The notes under the pieces were generated by a model. That model searched no databases. It had not been told where the DNA came from and was given only the letters and a program-made list of their open reading frames with translations. A stretch of 64,000 bases of DNA from Berkiella sp964496435 (GTDB lineage: Bacteria; Pseudomonadota; Gammaproteobacteria; Berkiellales; Berkiellaceae): NCBI GenBank assembly GCA_964496435.1, contig CAZBZP010000001.1, forward strand, positions 248,001-312,000, read 5' to 3'. This document shows positions 8,675 through 19,200 of this stretch, piece after piece; positions within the stretch are counted from its first letter, which is position 1; each line of letters opens with the position of its first letter. The position numbers and the translations under genes are program-made.

Positions 8675-9742
8675 ATGCTTAAAGATGAACACCTTATAAT
8701 AAGGAAGCCAGGAACTCTCTTGAGCGAGAAAGTCAGTATTTGTGAAATTACCTTAGCGCCGATGGATAACCGCAGATTAATGAGCCTCTGCGGGCGTCTA
8801 GATGAGCACTTACGACAAATTGAACGTCGTATGGGCGTTGAAATACGCAATCGTGGCAACACTTTTCAAATTTTGGGTAATAAAGAAGCAGTGCACCTTA
8901 CCCACAATCTTATCAATTCACTCTATTCACAAACCCAACATGGCACAGAACTTACTCCTGCACTCATTCATTTATCAATACAAGAAAGTGTTCAAATGCT
9001 TGAAAATACAAAATCAGAACCAGTTACAAAATCAACCAGTGAAGAAAAACAAGAAGATCTGGATTTAAGCGTTAAAACCCGTGGCGGCTTAATCAAACCC
9101 CACAGTAAAAACCAAGCTCGCTATCTTAAGAGCATTTTGCTTAATGATATCAATTTTGGTATCGGCCCCGCTGGCACAGGCAAAACCTATTTAGCTGTTG
9201 CTATGGCGGTTAAAGCTCTAGAAGAGCAAAGAGTCCGTCGCATTGTCTTAGTGCGCCCTGCCGTTGAAGCAGGAGAACGCTTAGGATTTTTACCCGGTGA
9301 TTTAAACCAAAAAATTGATCCCTATTTGCGACCACTTTACGATGCACTTTATGAAATGTTGGGATTTGAGCGCGTGAGCAAATTGATGGATAGAAACATC
9401 ATTGAGCTTGCCCCACTTGCCTACATGCGCGGACGAACATTGAATGATGCCTTTATCATCTTAGATGAGAGCCAAAACACAACCAAAGAACAAATGAAAA
9501 TGTTTCTCACCCGTCTGGGGTTTGGTTCTACCGCCGTAATCACGGGAGATATCACCCAAGTCGATTTACCTAAAGGCATGATGTCTGGCCTAAAACATGC
9601 CATTAATGTTTTAAAAGATATTCCCCAAATGAGCTTCACCTTTTTTGAAGCCACTGATGTAGTCAGACACCCATTGGTGCAACGTGTTGTTGAAGCCTAT
9701 GAACGCTATGAAAACCAACATGGCGAAGGCCACCAACGATGA
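8675..9742 (+). CDS. ybeZ: PhoH-like ATPase (YbeZ)
   Basis: A 355-residue P-loop ATPase of the PhoH family. The Walker A motif Gly-Pro-Ala-Gly-Thr-Gly-Lys-Thr is at about 164-171 and the Walker B-like Phe-Ile-Ile-Leu-Asp-Glu is near residues 263-268. The N-terminal 80 residues form the KH-like region seen in YbeZ. Residues 108-132 are a low-complexity Glu/Lys/Ser linker. In E. coli YbeZ works with the endoribonuclease YbeY in rRNA and RNA processing. Its stop overlaps the ybeY start (ATGA), consistent with translational coupling. Confidence 0.93.
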   Translation: MLKDEHLIIRKPGTLLSEKVSICEITLAPMDNRRLMSLCGRLDEHLRQIERRMGVEIRNRGNTFQILGNKEAVHLTHNLINSLYSQTQHGTELTPALIHLSIQESVQMLENTKSEPVTKSTSEEKQEDLDLSVKTRGGLIKPHSKNQARYLKSILLNDINFGIGPAGTGKTYLAVAMAVKALEEQRVRRIVLVRPAVEAGERLGFLPGDLNQKIDPYLRPLYDALYEMLGFERVSKLMDRNIIELAPLAYMRGRTLNDAFIILDESQNTTKEQMKMFLTRLGFGSTAVITGDITQVDLPKGMMSGLKHAINVLKDIPQMSFTFFEATDVVRHPLVQRVVEAYERYENQHGEGHQR

Positions 9743-10194
9743 AAGGTATAGAGCTTCAAGTTGCAACCACGCTGCCCTGCCCCAAAAAGCAAGATATTAA
9801 AAAATGGGCACAAGCAGCACTGACTCAGCAACACAAAGTCGGCTCCATGGTGGTACGTATTGTTGATGAAGATGAAATTAAAACTTTAAATCATCATTAT
9901 AGAAATAAAGACAAAGCAACAAACGTTTTATCTTTTAAATGTAACCTACCCGAAAATTTAAGGGGAGATATATTAGGTGACATTGTGATTTGCGCAAGCG
10001 TTGTTGCCTTTGAAGCAAAGACACAGGGCAAAGAATTCAACCATCATTTTGCCCACATGGTGGTACATGGTGTATTACATTTGTTGGGATACGATCATGA
10101 AATAGAAACAGAGGCCGTCGTGATGGAAAATCACGAAATTGCCATTTTAAAAGATTTAGGTTTTTCTGATCCTTATAGAGTTGAACATACATGA
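9739..10194 (+). CDS. ybeY: Endoribonuclease YbeY (16S rRNA 3'-end maturation)
   Basis: A 151-residue metal-dependent RNase of the UPF0054 family, involved in 16S rRNA 3' maturation and ribosome quality control. The zinc-binding HxxxHxxxxxH motif is intact: His110, His114 and His120 in His-Gly-Val-Leu-His-Leu-Leu-Gly-Tyr-Asp-His. The upstream conserved segment Asn-Lys-Asp-Lys-Ala-Thr-Asn-Val-Leu-Ser-Phe is also present. It overlaps the preceding phoH-like gene by four bases and the following corC gene by four bases, so the three are translated as a coupled operon. Confidence 0.94.
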   Translation: MKGIELQVATTLPCPKKQDIKKWAQAALTQQHKVGSMVVRIVDEDEIKTLNHHYRNKDKATNVLSFKCNLPENLRGDILGDIVICASVVAFEAKTQGKEFNHHFAHMVVHGVLHLLGYDHEIETEAVVMENHEIAILKDLGFSDPYRVEHT

Positions 10195-11036
10195 GTGACG
10201 ACGATATAGCACATAGCAATCCCCCGTCTTGGCTAAAAAGATTAAGTGGGGCACTGGGCAAACATCCCAAAACACGGGATCAATTATTGGAGTTACTGCG
10301 CGATCCGCAACTTAATTTGATTGATCCTGAATCACTGCGCATGATTGAAGGCGTATTACAAGTTGCTGAAATGACAGTGAGCGAAATAATGCTGCCTAGG
10401 GCAGAAATGGTTGTTGTCAACAAAGATGCACCGATGGATCAAATATTACCCATCACGATTAAATCTGGTCATTCACGTTTTCCCGTGATTGGTGAAAATA
10501 AAGATGAAGTGATAGGGATCCTCATGGCCAAAGATTTACTCAATTATGCTTTGGCAGAAGAAGGCATGCGCTTTTCCTTAAAAGATATATTAAGACCCGC
10601 CGTTTTTATTCCTGAAAATAAACGACTTGGTGCCTTATTAAATGAATTTCGTAAAAATAAAAATCATATCGCTATCGTTGTAGATGAATATGGTGGGGTA
10701 ACAGGGCTTATTTCCATTGAAGACATCCTAGAGCAAATAGTCGGTGATATTGAAGATGAACATGATGTGGAGAAGGATGTCTACATTCGGGAACACAAAG
10801 ACCATACTTATTCAGTTAAAGCGATAACCCCCATTGAAGAATTTAATTTATTCTTTGGCACAACACTTAAAGATGATGAGTACGACACCATAGGTGGTCT
10901 GGTCTTACAAGGCTTTGGTTATTTGCCCAAACGAGGCGAAACCATTACGATTAATGAGATCCCCTTTAAAGTATTACGTGCTAACAATCGACGCATACAA
11001 GTATTACAAACTGTACTATCACCCGCGCAAAAATAA
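10191..11036 (+). CDS. corC: CBS-domain CorC/HlyC-family protein (YbeX)
   Basis: A 281-residue cytosolic protein with two CBS domains (about 65-190) and a C-terminal CorC_HlyC transporter-associated domain (about 205-278). The Met-Leu-Pro-Arg-Ala-Glu-Met segment that opens the first CBS domain and the Asp-Glu-Tyr-Gly-Gly-Val-Thr-Gly-Leu motif of the second are diagnostic. YbeX/CorC is linked to magnesium and cobalt efflux and to ribosome-related phenotypes in enterobacteria. It sits between ybeY and lnt as in E. coli, overlapping ybeY by four bases. Confidence 0.93.
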   Translation: MSDDDIAHSNPPSWLKRLSGALGKHPKTRDQLLELLRDPQLNLIDPESLRMIEGVLQVAEMTVSEIMLPRAEMVVVNKDAPMDQILPITIKSGHSRFPVIGENKDEVIGILMAKDLLNYALAEEGMRFSLKDILRPAVFIPENKRLGALLNEFRKNKNHIAIVVDEYGGVTGLISIEDILEQIVGDIEDEHDVEKDVYIREHKDHTYSVKAITPIEEFNLFFGTTLKDDEYDTIGGLVLQGFGYLPKRGETITINEIPFKVLRANNRRIQVLQTVLSPAQK

Positions 11037-11060
11037 CCGGGGCCTAATAAGGGAAATGCC

Positions 11061-12632
11061 ATGAAGGATCTTTTTAAGAAAATTAAACCCTATCTTCCCT
11101 ATATTCTTTCTTTAATGGCAGGTGGCCTACTAATACTAGCCTTTGCTCCCTATGATTTTGGTATTATTGCTATTGTTGCACCTGCCATTTTATTGTGGTG
11201 CTTGAACAAGCAATCCCCGAAAAAAGCCTTCTGGATTGGTTTTTGTTTTGGTCTGGGCATGTTTGGCTTTGGGGTAAATTGGGTTTACGTAAGCATACAT
11301 ACCTACGGCAATTCCCCTGAATGGCTTGCCGCCATCATTACGGGTTTATTTATTCTTTTAATGAGTGTGTACCCAGCCTTACTCAGTTGGGTTATGAATA
11401 AATACTTTACTAAGCATGAGTATGTGCGAACGCTGGTGATCTACCCTGTATTATGGACGGTATTTGAAATAGCCCGTGGCTGGATCTTAACGGGTTTTCC
11501 CTGGCTGTATCTGGGTTATACCCAAATGGGAAGCCAATTACGTTCTTTTGCACAAGTAGGCGGTGTGTTTGCTGTTTCTTGGATGACTGTTTTAGTTGCT
11601 AGTTTTCTTTACAATATCATCATCTATTTTTATGAGAACCAAAGTAATACTAAATTAAGAAACAAATTATTAGCTGCATTATTTGGCGTATGGGTATTAG
11701 CCTATGGTGTTACTCAGCTTCCAGATCCAGAAAAAACGGATCAATTGTTAGATGTTGCGCTGGTACAAGGCAATATCCCTCAATTAATGCGTTGGGATCC
11801 TGAGCATGTAGCAAATATTGTGCAAACCTACCGCTCACTTACCGAAAAAAATCTCAGCAATACACAAGTTATAGTTTGGCCAGAAGGCGCTATTCCCATT
11901 CCTTTACCCCTTTCTTTGAATTTCTTTAAAGAAATGGGGGCAACAATACGAGCAAATCAAAATGCCTTAATCAGTGGTGTACCTAATCAATTAGCTGATC
12001 AAACGCATTATTATAATTCCATCATCGCCGTTGGTAATGTAGGCATCAATAATAGTGGCTGTGAAAATTATAACTCTCCAGGATGCATTTATGATAAAAC
12101 ACATCTTGTCCCCTTTGGTGAGTATGTGCCTTTAGAAAAAATACTCCGTGGACTCATTGCCTTTTTTAATTTACCCATGTCGAGTTTTGTTTCAGGCCCG
12201 AGCAATCAATCCCCCTTAATAGTGCAAGGCTTTCGTTTTGCGCCGGCCCTTTGTTATGAAATAGCTTATCCTTTTTACGTGCAAGAGATGAGTAAAGATG
12301 CCGATTTTATCCTCACTATCTCTAATGATACCTGGTTTGGCGATTCAATTGGCCCATTACAACACTTACAAATTGCGCAATTTCGTGCTTTAGAAACAGG
12401 TCGTTATGTTATTCGGGGCACCAATACTGGCTATACCGCCATCATTGCACCAAACGGTAAAATCCAAAACATCGCTAATGCCAATGAAGCCACTGTTTTA
12501 GTGGGCGAAGTTGCGCAAATGAATGGACAAACCTACTGGGTACGATTTGGTTATTGGCCCTTGTTTGGCGCATTAGCCCTCACCTTTGCTGGTGGCATAT
12601 ACTGGCAGAATCGCAAGAAGAAAAAGAAATAA
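11061..12632 (+). CDS. lnt: Apolipoprotein N-acyltransferase
   Basis: Lnt transfers the third acyl chain from phospholipid to the N-terminal cysteine of lipoproteins in the inner membrane. The 523-residue protein has about six N-terminal membrane segments, a periplasmic nitrilase-like domain (about 225-490) and a last membrane helix before a Lys-rich tail. The expected catalytic triad is visible: Glu in Trp-Pro-Glu-Gly-Ala (about 274), a Lys before the Leu-Val-Pro-Phe-Gly-Glu segment, and Cys in Leu-Cys-Tyr-Glu (about 398). It closes the miaB operon. Confidence 0.95.
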   Translation: MKDLFKKIKPYLPYILSLMAGGLLILAFAPYDFGIIAIVAPAILLWCLNKQSPKKAFWIGFCFGLGMFGFGVNWVYVSIHTYGNSPEWLAAIITGLFILLMSVYPALLSWVMNKYFTKHEYVRTLVIYPVLWTVFEIARGWILTGFPWLYLGYTQMGSQLRSFAQVGGVFAVSWMTVLVASFLYNIIIYFYENQSNTKLRNKLLAALFGVWVLAYGVTQLPDPEKTDQLLDVALVQGNIPQLMRWDPEHVANIVQTYRSLTEKNLSNTQVIVWPEGAIPIPLPLSLNFFKEMGATIRANQNALISGVPNQLADQTHYYNSIIAVGNVGINNSGCENYNSPGCIYDKTHLVPFGEYVPLEKILRGLIAFFNLPMSSFVSGPSNQSPLIVQGFRFAPALCYEIAYPFYVQEMSKDADFILTISNDTWFGDSIGPLQHLQIAQFRALETGRYVIRGTNTGYTAIIAPNGKIQNIANANEATVLVGEVAQMNGQTYWVRFGYWPLFGALALTFAGGIYWQNRKKKKK

Positions 12633-12652
12633 TATAAACTACCATTTCGACA

Positions 12653-12707
12653 ACCGCCTTTGCAGTGTAGCGAAGGCGTAAGCCTCTGCGAGCAGTTGCG
12701 AGGCGGT
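12653..12707. repeat. Structured palindromic element after lnt
   Basis: An outer inverted repeat, ACCGCCT at 12653-12659 and AGGCGGT at 12701-12707, encloses alternative stems: CGCCTT (12655-12660) with AAGGCG (12673-12678), and GCCTC (12682-12686) with GAGGC (12700-12704). It is GC-rich against an AT-rich background and resembles a REP-type element. It may act as a terminator for the lnt operon or mark the edge of the accessory insertion. Confidence 0.45.
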
Positions 12708-12741
12708 AGGTTCCATACCTTAAAAAAGGCAGTTACAGGCA

Positions 12742-13119
12742 ATGGGCAAATTACGTGTAAAATACCTAAACGATCTTGGTTTGTCGGCAGATGAATCTTC
12801 TTTTGAGCTAATCAAGAAAGCCTATCGTAAGCTTGCACTTCAATATCACCCCGATAAAAATAAAGCACCAGAGGCTGAGGATAAGTTTAAACAAATTGCC
12901 GCCGCTTATGAATTTCTATCATTATCTCCTACAGAACAAGAATGGCGAGAACAACAAGAATCCCTTGCGGATGAATGGCATTATAGCAATTTATGTAGCA
13001 GCCTATTTACAACCGCTTTTACTGTCCTATCGTCTTTAACGGGGTGTGGCTTCTCGCAAACAAGCGATTATGACAGTAGATATACTACTGATAACTATTC
13101 AAGCAAAAGAAGAATATAA
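12742..13119 (+). CDS. Short J-domain (DnaJ-like) protein
   Basis: A 125-residue protein whose residues 8-68 form a J domain, with the His-Pro-Asp tripeptide that stimulates Hsp70 ATPase (in Tyr-His-Pro-Asp-Lys) and the expected helix II and III patterns. There is no Gly/Phe region, zinc finger or substrate-binding domain. The remaining 55 residues are polar with a short hydrophobic stretch (about 86-104) that might be a weak membrane segment. Stand-alone J-domain proteins recruit Hsp70 to particular clients; in intracellular bacteria some act on host chaperones. Here it opens the accessory block between lnt and leuS, so either role is possible. Confidence 0.7.
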   Translation: MGKLRVKYLNDLGLSADESSFELIKKAYRKLALQYHPDKNKAPEAEDKFKQIAAAYEFLSLSPTEQEWREQQESLADEWHYSNLCSSLFTTAFTVLSSLTGCGFSQTSDYDSRYTTDNYSSKRRI

Positions 13120-13250
13120 AACACACTAAACCGATTTCTTTAGCTTCCTCATCGAAAATCTTCATTAATTGTATTTACACGGCATTGAACTTTAGCACCT
13201 CATTATTGGTCGTAATGATATTAGTTCAGTAATTGTAGAAGTTTAGAACG

Positions 13251-16205
13251 ATGCTAAATACGCCAAACGAGCCAAAGCCAACAAACAAGTCGATTCTTAA
13301 AAAATCAAGACAAGCACATGATGTTGTTATTGGCGATCTCTTTGCAAAAATGCAAGACCCTGCTGACAAAAAAGCATGGCCTATTATTGTTGATCCAGCC
13401 CACGAAAAGACAATGAACGGCAAGGGTGGTATGTCTGGTGCTATCAAAGCTTTTTACGAAAAAAATGGAAAGAAAAAAGACTACATTCGTGATTTGCTCC
13501 ATTTTCCCAAGGTGAATGGTGTACGCTGCCCTAATGGCGATGTACGCAGAACCTCCACCGATGGCGTTGAGATTTTACACACCTCTGCCCCCGATCTGCG
13601 CAAAAAAGGGAATATGAAAAATGGTGAACCCACCGAGGAAGCCAAACAAAAATTATTTAATGCCTATTACAATACTTTTGCCTCAGCTGGTGCCTTAAAT
13701 AGAAATGAGGGCACCTCAAGGGAGCTTAGCTGCCCTGTGCTGGGTGCGGGCATTTTCAAGTGGCCAATGGAATTATCGGCAGAAATAGCAGGAAAAGCCT
13801 TGCAAAAATTTAGAGCAGAACAGGGGAACAATTTGCAAGTCAATTTCTATGTACACCCCAGCGCACTCAAGCCAGGACAAAGCGCAGAAGAACTCAAAGA
13901 CAGGCTAAATCATAATGTATCTACAGGAAAACCAAACCCCAGTGGAAGCACGCAAATGCAAGCCCAACTTGCTGATAAAGAAGTTGTGCAGCAATTAATT
14001 AAGTATGTATCCTCAGTAAAAAAAGATAATTATGATGTTTACAAGCCGCTAGCTGCATCACTCCAAGCCATCGCCGATGCACATGAGTCTGGTCCAAAGC
14101 TGGGCGCTGCTGCAAGTGCCCTTATTCAAGCAACCCTAGATAAGGTAAATGCTGATCCTAACTTTTATCCCAAAAATCTTGCCGGCGCTATCCGAGGTAA
14201 TGTGGAAACCGCTTATGAATCAGTGTTATACAAAGATAAAGTCAAAGAAAACAAGGTAACCTTCAGTGATACAGTTAGCGTAAAAGATGATAAAGGTGAA
14301 CGCGAAGAAAAAATGGCAACAAAGGACGCTCATGGAAAAGCAGATCACGAGCTGGTTAAGGAAGGCGTTGTAAAAAATAAAAAAGCCGAATTACCTTCTG
14401 CCGAAGAGCTGCAAAACAGCCCAATGAGAAAAGTGTATGTGTGTTTGCAAGCAAGTGATGCCAAAGATCCGACTCTCGTTGCAATGAGAAAATTAACAAA
14501 CGATTTAGCGGGTCTCACTGGATTTGAAGCAGTCAGCAAGCAACAACCAAATCACTTTGCAACGACAACGGATCCTGAAGCAATTGCTGAGTGGGCTGAG
14601 CAACTGCAAGAGGATTTAAAGGGCAAACCAGTTGTTATTGTATCGATGGAAATTCCTGAAATACTTTTGCAAGACGGCGATAAACTGGATAACAGGATAT
14701 TGGGTGATGTTAAAAAGGCAAATAGTGATTTGGTAAAAATAACGGGCCTTACACCAGCAGCTGAATTCAAGGCAGCACCATCTGAACCAACACAATCAGC
14801 CCCCACTGCACAAGCGGCGCAAGTTGAACAAGGCGCGCCTTCTATTGTGGCGCAATCTTCCCAACCAGCTCCTTTGCCAGAGCAACCAACTCAACCGGTG
14901 CCCCAATCCGCGCCAATTCCCACAGTAGCACCATCACAAAATACGCCTGATGGAAAAGCAAGAACACTTGATTTACTTGATAGATTAGCTAATCCAGAGA
15001 ACGAAGCGTTATCAGATGAAGCACAAGCGCTTTATGATATTACTCAGCAAAAGCCTATGGTTCGCTTTTCTCAACCCGTGCCCGAATCCCCGCAAATGCC
15101 CCCATTAGCACCAGCACAAAATACGCCTAATGGACAAGCAAGAACAATGGATTTACTTGATAGATTAGCTAATCCAGAGAACGAAAAGTTATCAGATGAA
15201 GCACAAGCGCTTTATGATATTACTCAACAGCAGCCAACATTAGAAGAAAAAGCGCCTGATATAAATCCTAAAATCAAAATTGAAGATCAAGAACATAAAA
15301 CTGAAATCAGCAATCTAGTTGCTTTATGCGAAGATCTTATTTTTGACACAATGCAACCTTTAGAAGGAGAAGCTGTTGATAATATGATGGCAAGGGTGGG
15401 GTTTTTAAGGGATCTAAATGACACTATCAGAATGTTTGGCCAAGGTCATCGGACCTTAGGTGACGTTCAAAAAGTGATAGCCGACTCCGGATTGGTATCT
15501 GATAAAAATGCCAACCCCTTACAAGTTCTTGCTGATGGGGTGGAAAGCATCCTTAAAGAAACCGGCATTCAGGATAAGAAGACAGCTCAGATAACCCAAA
15601 TTCATGAAATCGTGGCACAGATCTCATCAGAAGCGCTTAAAGTGCCCGTTAACGATAAACCCGTTGCGCTATCAACCAGCGCTTCTAAACCTGCTCCCAC
15701 CGTTAGTGAGCCCAAGCATGCACAAGTGAGTGCTTCCGGCATGCAAGGCATTGACGTTCAAGCCCTATATAATACAGAACGTGAAAATGCTCATAAAGAA
15801 AAAACTGTATTTCATTCTTTTGCACGTAGTGTAGTCAAAGGTTTTGGGGATCTCAAAGCCAATGATGCAAGAGGCAATCAAATTGCAAATCTTCAAGAAC
15901 TTATCAATCAATATAATGCACCTAATGCGGACAAGCCTCAAGCCGCCATGCAGCTCATATGTGCTTTAAATTACGTGAAAGCAGAAATTGGTGCTGAAAA
16001 AAACAAATTTAGCTCTTCCTTAGCTATCGTTTGCGACAATATTCTCAACAAAATGCCCCAAGCTGAACGCGATAATGTCAAACAACACTTCGAAAAAATG
16101 TCCCCCGGGAACATTCAAGGTGCTATTAATAGTGTAGGTAAGTCAGCCATGGATAATGCTAAGCCAACACCACGCGTTGAAAACAGTCAAAAGCAAAAGC
16201 TGTAA
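13251..16205 (+). CDS. Large macrodomain protein with internal duplication, effector-like
   Basis: A 984-residue protein with no signal peptide or membrane segment. Residues about 40-190 look like a macrodomain, the fold that binds or hydrolyses ADP-ribose: a Gly-Lys-Gly-Gly-Met-Ser-Gly-Ala-Ile loop at 57-65 and a Pro-Val-Leu-Gly-Ala-Gly-Ile-Phe loop at 162-169 match the two phosphate-binding loops. A second compact region lies at about 390-505. Residues 505-675 are Pro/Gln/Ala-rich and hold two 60-residue repeats that are nearly identical. The C-terminal 310 residues are helical and unknown. Size, modularity and the ADP-ribose-type domain suggest a host- or competitor-directed protein, which is inference. 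Confidence 0.65.
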   Translation: MLNTPNEPKPTNKSILKKSRQAHDVVIGDLFAKMQDPADKKAWPIIVDPAHEKTMNGKGGMSGAIKAFYEKNGKKKDYIRDLLHFPKVNGVRCPNGDVRRTSTDGVEILHTSAPDLRKKGNMKNGEPTEEAKQKLFNAYYNTFASAGALNRNEGTSRELSCPVLGAGIFKWPMELSAEIAGKALQKFRAEQGNNLQVNFYVHPSALKPGQSAEELKDRLNHNVSTGKPNPSGSTQMQAQLADKEVVQQLIKYVSSVKKDNYDVYKPLAASLQAIADAHESGPKLGAAASALIQATLDKVNADPNFYPKNLAGAIRGNVETAYESVLYKDKVKENKVTFSDTVSVKDDKGEREEKMATKDAHGKADHELVKEGVVKNKKAELPSAEELQNSPMRKVYVCLQASDAKDPTLVAMRKLTNDLAGLTGFEAVSKQQPNHFATTTDPEAIAEWAEQLQEDLKGKPVVIVSMEIPEILLQDGDKLDNRILGDVKKANSDLVKITGLTPAAEFKAAPSEPTQSAPTAQAAQVEQGAPSIVAQSSQPAPLPEQPTQPVPQSAPIPTVAPSQNTPDGKARTLDLLDRLANPENEALSDEAQALYDITQQKPMVRFSQPVPESPQMPPLAPAQNTPNGQARTMDLLDRLANPENEKLSDEAQALYDITQQQPTLEEKAPDINPKIKIEDQEHKTEISNLVALCEDLIFDTMQPLEGEAVDNMMARVGFLRDLNDTIRMFGQGHRTLGDVQKVIADSGLVSDKNANPLQVLADGVESILKETGIQDKKTAQITQIHEIVAQISSEALKVPVNDKPVALSTSASKPAPTVSEPKHAQVSASGMQGIDVQALYNTERENAHKEKTVFHSFARSVVKGFGDLKANDARGNQIANLQELINQYNAPNADKPQAAMQLICALNYVKAEIGAEKNKFSSSLAIVCDNILNKMPQAERDNVKQHFEKMSPGNIQGAINSVGKSAMDNAKPTPRVENSQKQKL
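14890..15240 (+). repeat. Two tandem 180-bp repeats inside the macrodomain gene
   Basis: The segment beginning with the Asn-Thr-Pro codons at 14940 recurs 180 bases later at 15120 with only scattered differences, and the similarity extends upstream into the Pro-rich linker. Each 60-codon unit carries Asp-Leu-Leu-Asp-Arg-Leu-Ala-Asn-Pro-Glu-Asn-Glu and Ala-Gln-Ala-Leu-Tyr-Asp-Ile-Thr-Gln-Gln. The exact 180-base phase keeps the frame. High nucleotide identity indicates a recent duplication. Confidence 0.85.
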
Positions 16206-16222
16206 TAAAGCGCTGTGTTAGA

Positions 16223-19200
16223 CTAGACCTTATGCAACGGCGCCTTTATTATATTGTCATCCTTCTCTTGCATTGAATGATTAGCTCTCCTAGCACGCAG
16301 TTTGTTAAACTCCGTTAATACCGTATCTTTATAAAGTATTGCCAATGGGCCTTGTCCATATTTCTTTAATGCTTCTTTTTTTAATTTATTCTCATCAAGC
16401 TGTTCTTGGGTTGAGCTATTGAGATCTTTGGCAAGCTTCTGCGCTTTTCTGATGACAATATCACTTTCAGATAAGGCATTTCTTGCCTGTGAAAAAGCAT
16501 TTTTATAAGCATTCTCAAATGCAGCAGCATTAGCACCATAGGATGCCATTGTTTCTGTTAATTTGTCATCGTTGATATCAAATCCTGATTCGGCACGTTT
16601 GAGACCCATTTTGGATGCGATGCTTTCTACTTCTGTCTTATTCGCGCTGTCTTTCAAGCTATTCCACTTTTCTGTATTGCCATTTTGATAACCTTGAAGG
16701 TAAAATTCTTTTTGTTCAAGGTACACAGAAGGTATAGCATTCATATTGAGCTTATTCGCTTTATAGCCTTCTTTTGCTGCTAAAAGCCCATCACGGTATC
16801 CTCTACAAATTGCTCTTGTCTGTGGCGATAATGTTTGCCAAACAGAGTCATGGCCCTGCACTATACCCTTTATATATTCTTCCTTAGATGCCCCTTCAAG
16901 CATTTTTCGTGCATTAAGGACACTTTGCAATTTATGCATATCTAAGGGATGACCACACTTTGCTATCTGCACTCCGTAATTATAACCTCTTCGAAAAAGT
17001 GAATTTTCCTCTAAAGGGTTTTCTTTGGGTGGGAGCACCTCATGTATTGCTTCCTCAATCTGCTCTTTACTTAAATTTTCAAAGAATTTTTGCTGCTTTG
17101 ATTCTTGTTGCTCTATGGCCTTTCTCACTAAGCTCTGCATAAGCCTGAAGTTGTTCTCTTGATGCGGCGTTAAGGATTTTATGTATGCCTCATCAGCATC
17201 TAACCAAATATTCGCAAGTTTAAAGTGTGGCATAGTCTTGGCTTTATTTTGATGTGCATGACTGCGCGTATGCCATGCAACACTAAAAGGTACTACGCCA
17301 AGTAAACCAGCTTGAGCTTCATTTTCTGTAAGTTGTAAAATCGCTAGCATATTATAATAATCTTCACCCCACCATAAAGAACAGGGTGATATTAATTCAT
17401 GAAGGGCTTTGTTTTCAGTTTTTAACTTTTTACTGAGTCTTTTATAATCTACAAACATTATCTTTGAACCTAATCGTTCTTCAATATCTTCTATTTGTTT
17501 TGCCTCTAAAGGGTGAGTTATGGGTTTGAAAAATTCAAAACTGCCCAGGGTCGCACAAATGGTTCCTTTTGCTTTATATTGATGAAAAAGCGTAAAGAGC
17601 GATTCTACTGAATTATCATTTGCAACTTCCTGCGCCATTTGTATTTGCGTTGTATTGTCATCCATAAGTACAAAGCTTTTTAAGCCAAAGCCTTCTGCTA
17701 AGGCAAAGGCAATGGTGCGCTTAATATTGGATGCTCTTAGATATCCTCCCTCTTGCCCTAGAGGTTGATTTTTCAAAGCGCAAGATTCTATGATTCCTAC
17801 TTTAATATGCGAAGGCAATTTGAACAAAGGCGAAAAGCCCAAACTTTTCTCCATTTCCTCAAGTTCTTCACCTGTCATTAATATAACTATAATCGTGTTT
17901 TCATCCTGCATTAAGCTAGGGATCAAAGCCTTTTCCATTCTACCAGCTCGAACAAAAACAATATTATTATTTAAAAACACTTCTTTGAGGTTTTCTTGTT
18001 GAGATTTATATATACTCACAATGGCTTTAATGCCATCAAAATCAATGCTGATATCTGTTTTAAATCTTTTGTTATTTTCCTTTTCAAATGCATTTTGCAA
18101 TTCTTCAAAAGGGATCACATGCCCTTTTGATAACATGTTTTCATTATCTTTGTCCGCCTTTTCGGCGGATATATCCATCGGTATTGCAAATGCGCCATCA
18201 AGATACTTAACTGATATGCCACCTTTAGTATTCTCCGCTTTTTGTGGTTTTTCAGTTTTCTTTGCTTTTAATTTTTTGGCTTTTTGAACCGGAACTGTTG
18301 ATCTTTTTGTTAATGACTCATTAATAATAGGATGTGCTATCCATTTTTCATAATCATCGACACTGATTTCAACGCGCCCTTGATTCATTCTGAATGATAC
18401 TTTTATTCCTAATAATTTTGCGAGCGCCTTAAGCGATCTGTTAATGATATAGCGATCTTCAGATGTTTGGGCGTAATACACATTATTTTGCTCATCCTTT
18501 CTAAAGGTGAGCCCATAAGCCTTACTTCTATTTGCTTTCTTTTTTAGATATTGTATTTTGAATATAGTAAAATTTTCATTAGAGACTTCAATTTTATCAT
18601 CATGAAGGTAAAAAACATTATGTCCAATATTACGTCTGCCACAAGCTGTTCTTAAGGTGTTAAGCACGTTGAGCAAATCTTCGTCTTGTTTTGCCTTTAG
18701 AGTCCATACGTCACGAGTTTGGTCGTAAACAAATTCACGCGTTAAAATACCTTGAAATAATTTTGGTTTTTTCACTTTTTTCTGGAGTGCTTGAATGCAA
18801 GCAAATACCTGCTCATTACATTCTACGCGATTCAATTCAACATTTTTATGAAATCTAATATCAATGGCCAATGCTTTATTTCTGTTTAGTGCATTTCTTA
18901 ATTTGTTGTTTAATTGATCTAAGGTTTCCCCTTCAAGCGGAGAAGTATAATGGCATTTTTTGCCCTCATCCCATCCATAGAGTCGTTTGGCTATTGAGCC
19001 AAACTTTACTTTGAGAAATGATTTTGTTTGAAAAAGTTGATAATCATGTTCAGATATTTCCACGATACCATAAGTGGTGTTAAGGTTAATTTTAAGATCA
19101 ACCTCACGCAGTCTTGCTGCGGATTTTATTTTCTTTTTAAGTAATTCAATCGTTTCATTATCTACAGGAATGCTAAAGTAATTTTGATTCCCCTTAAAGA

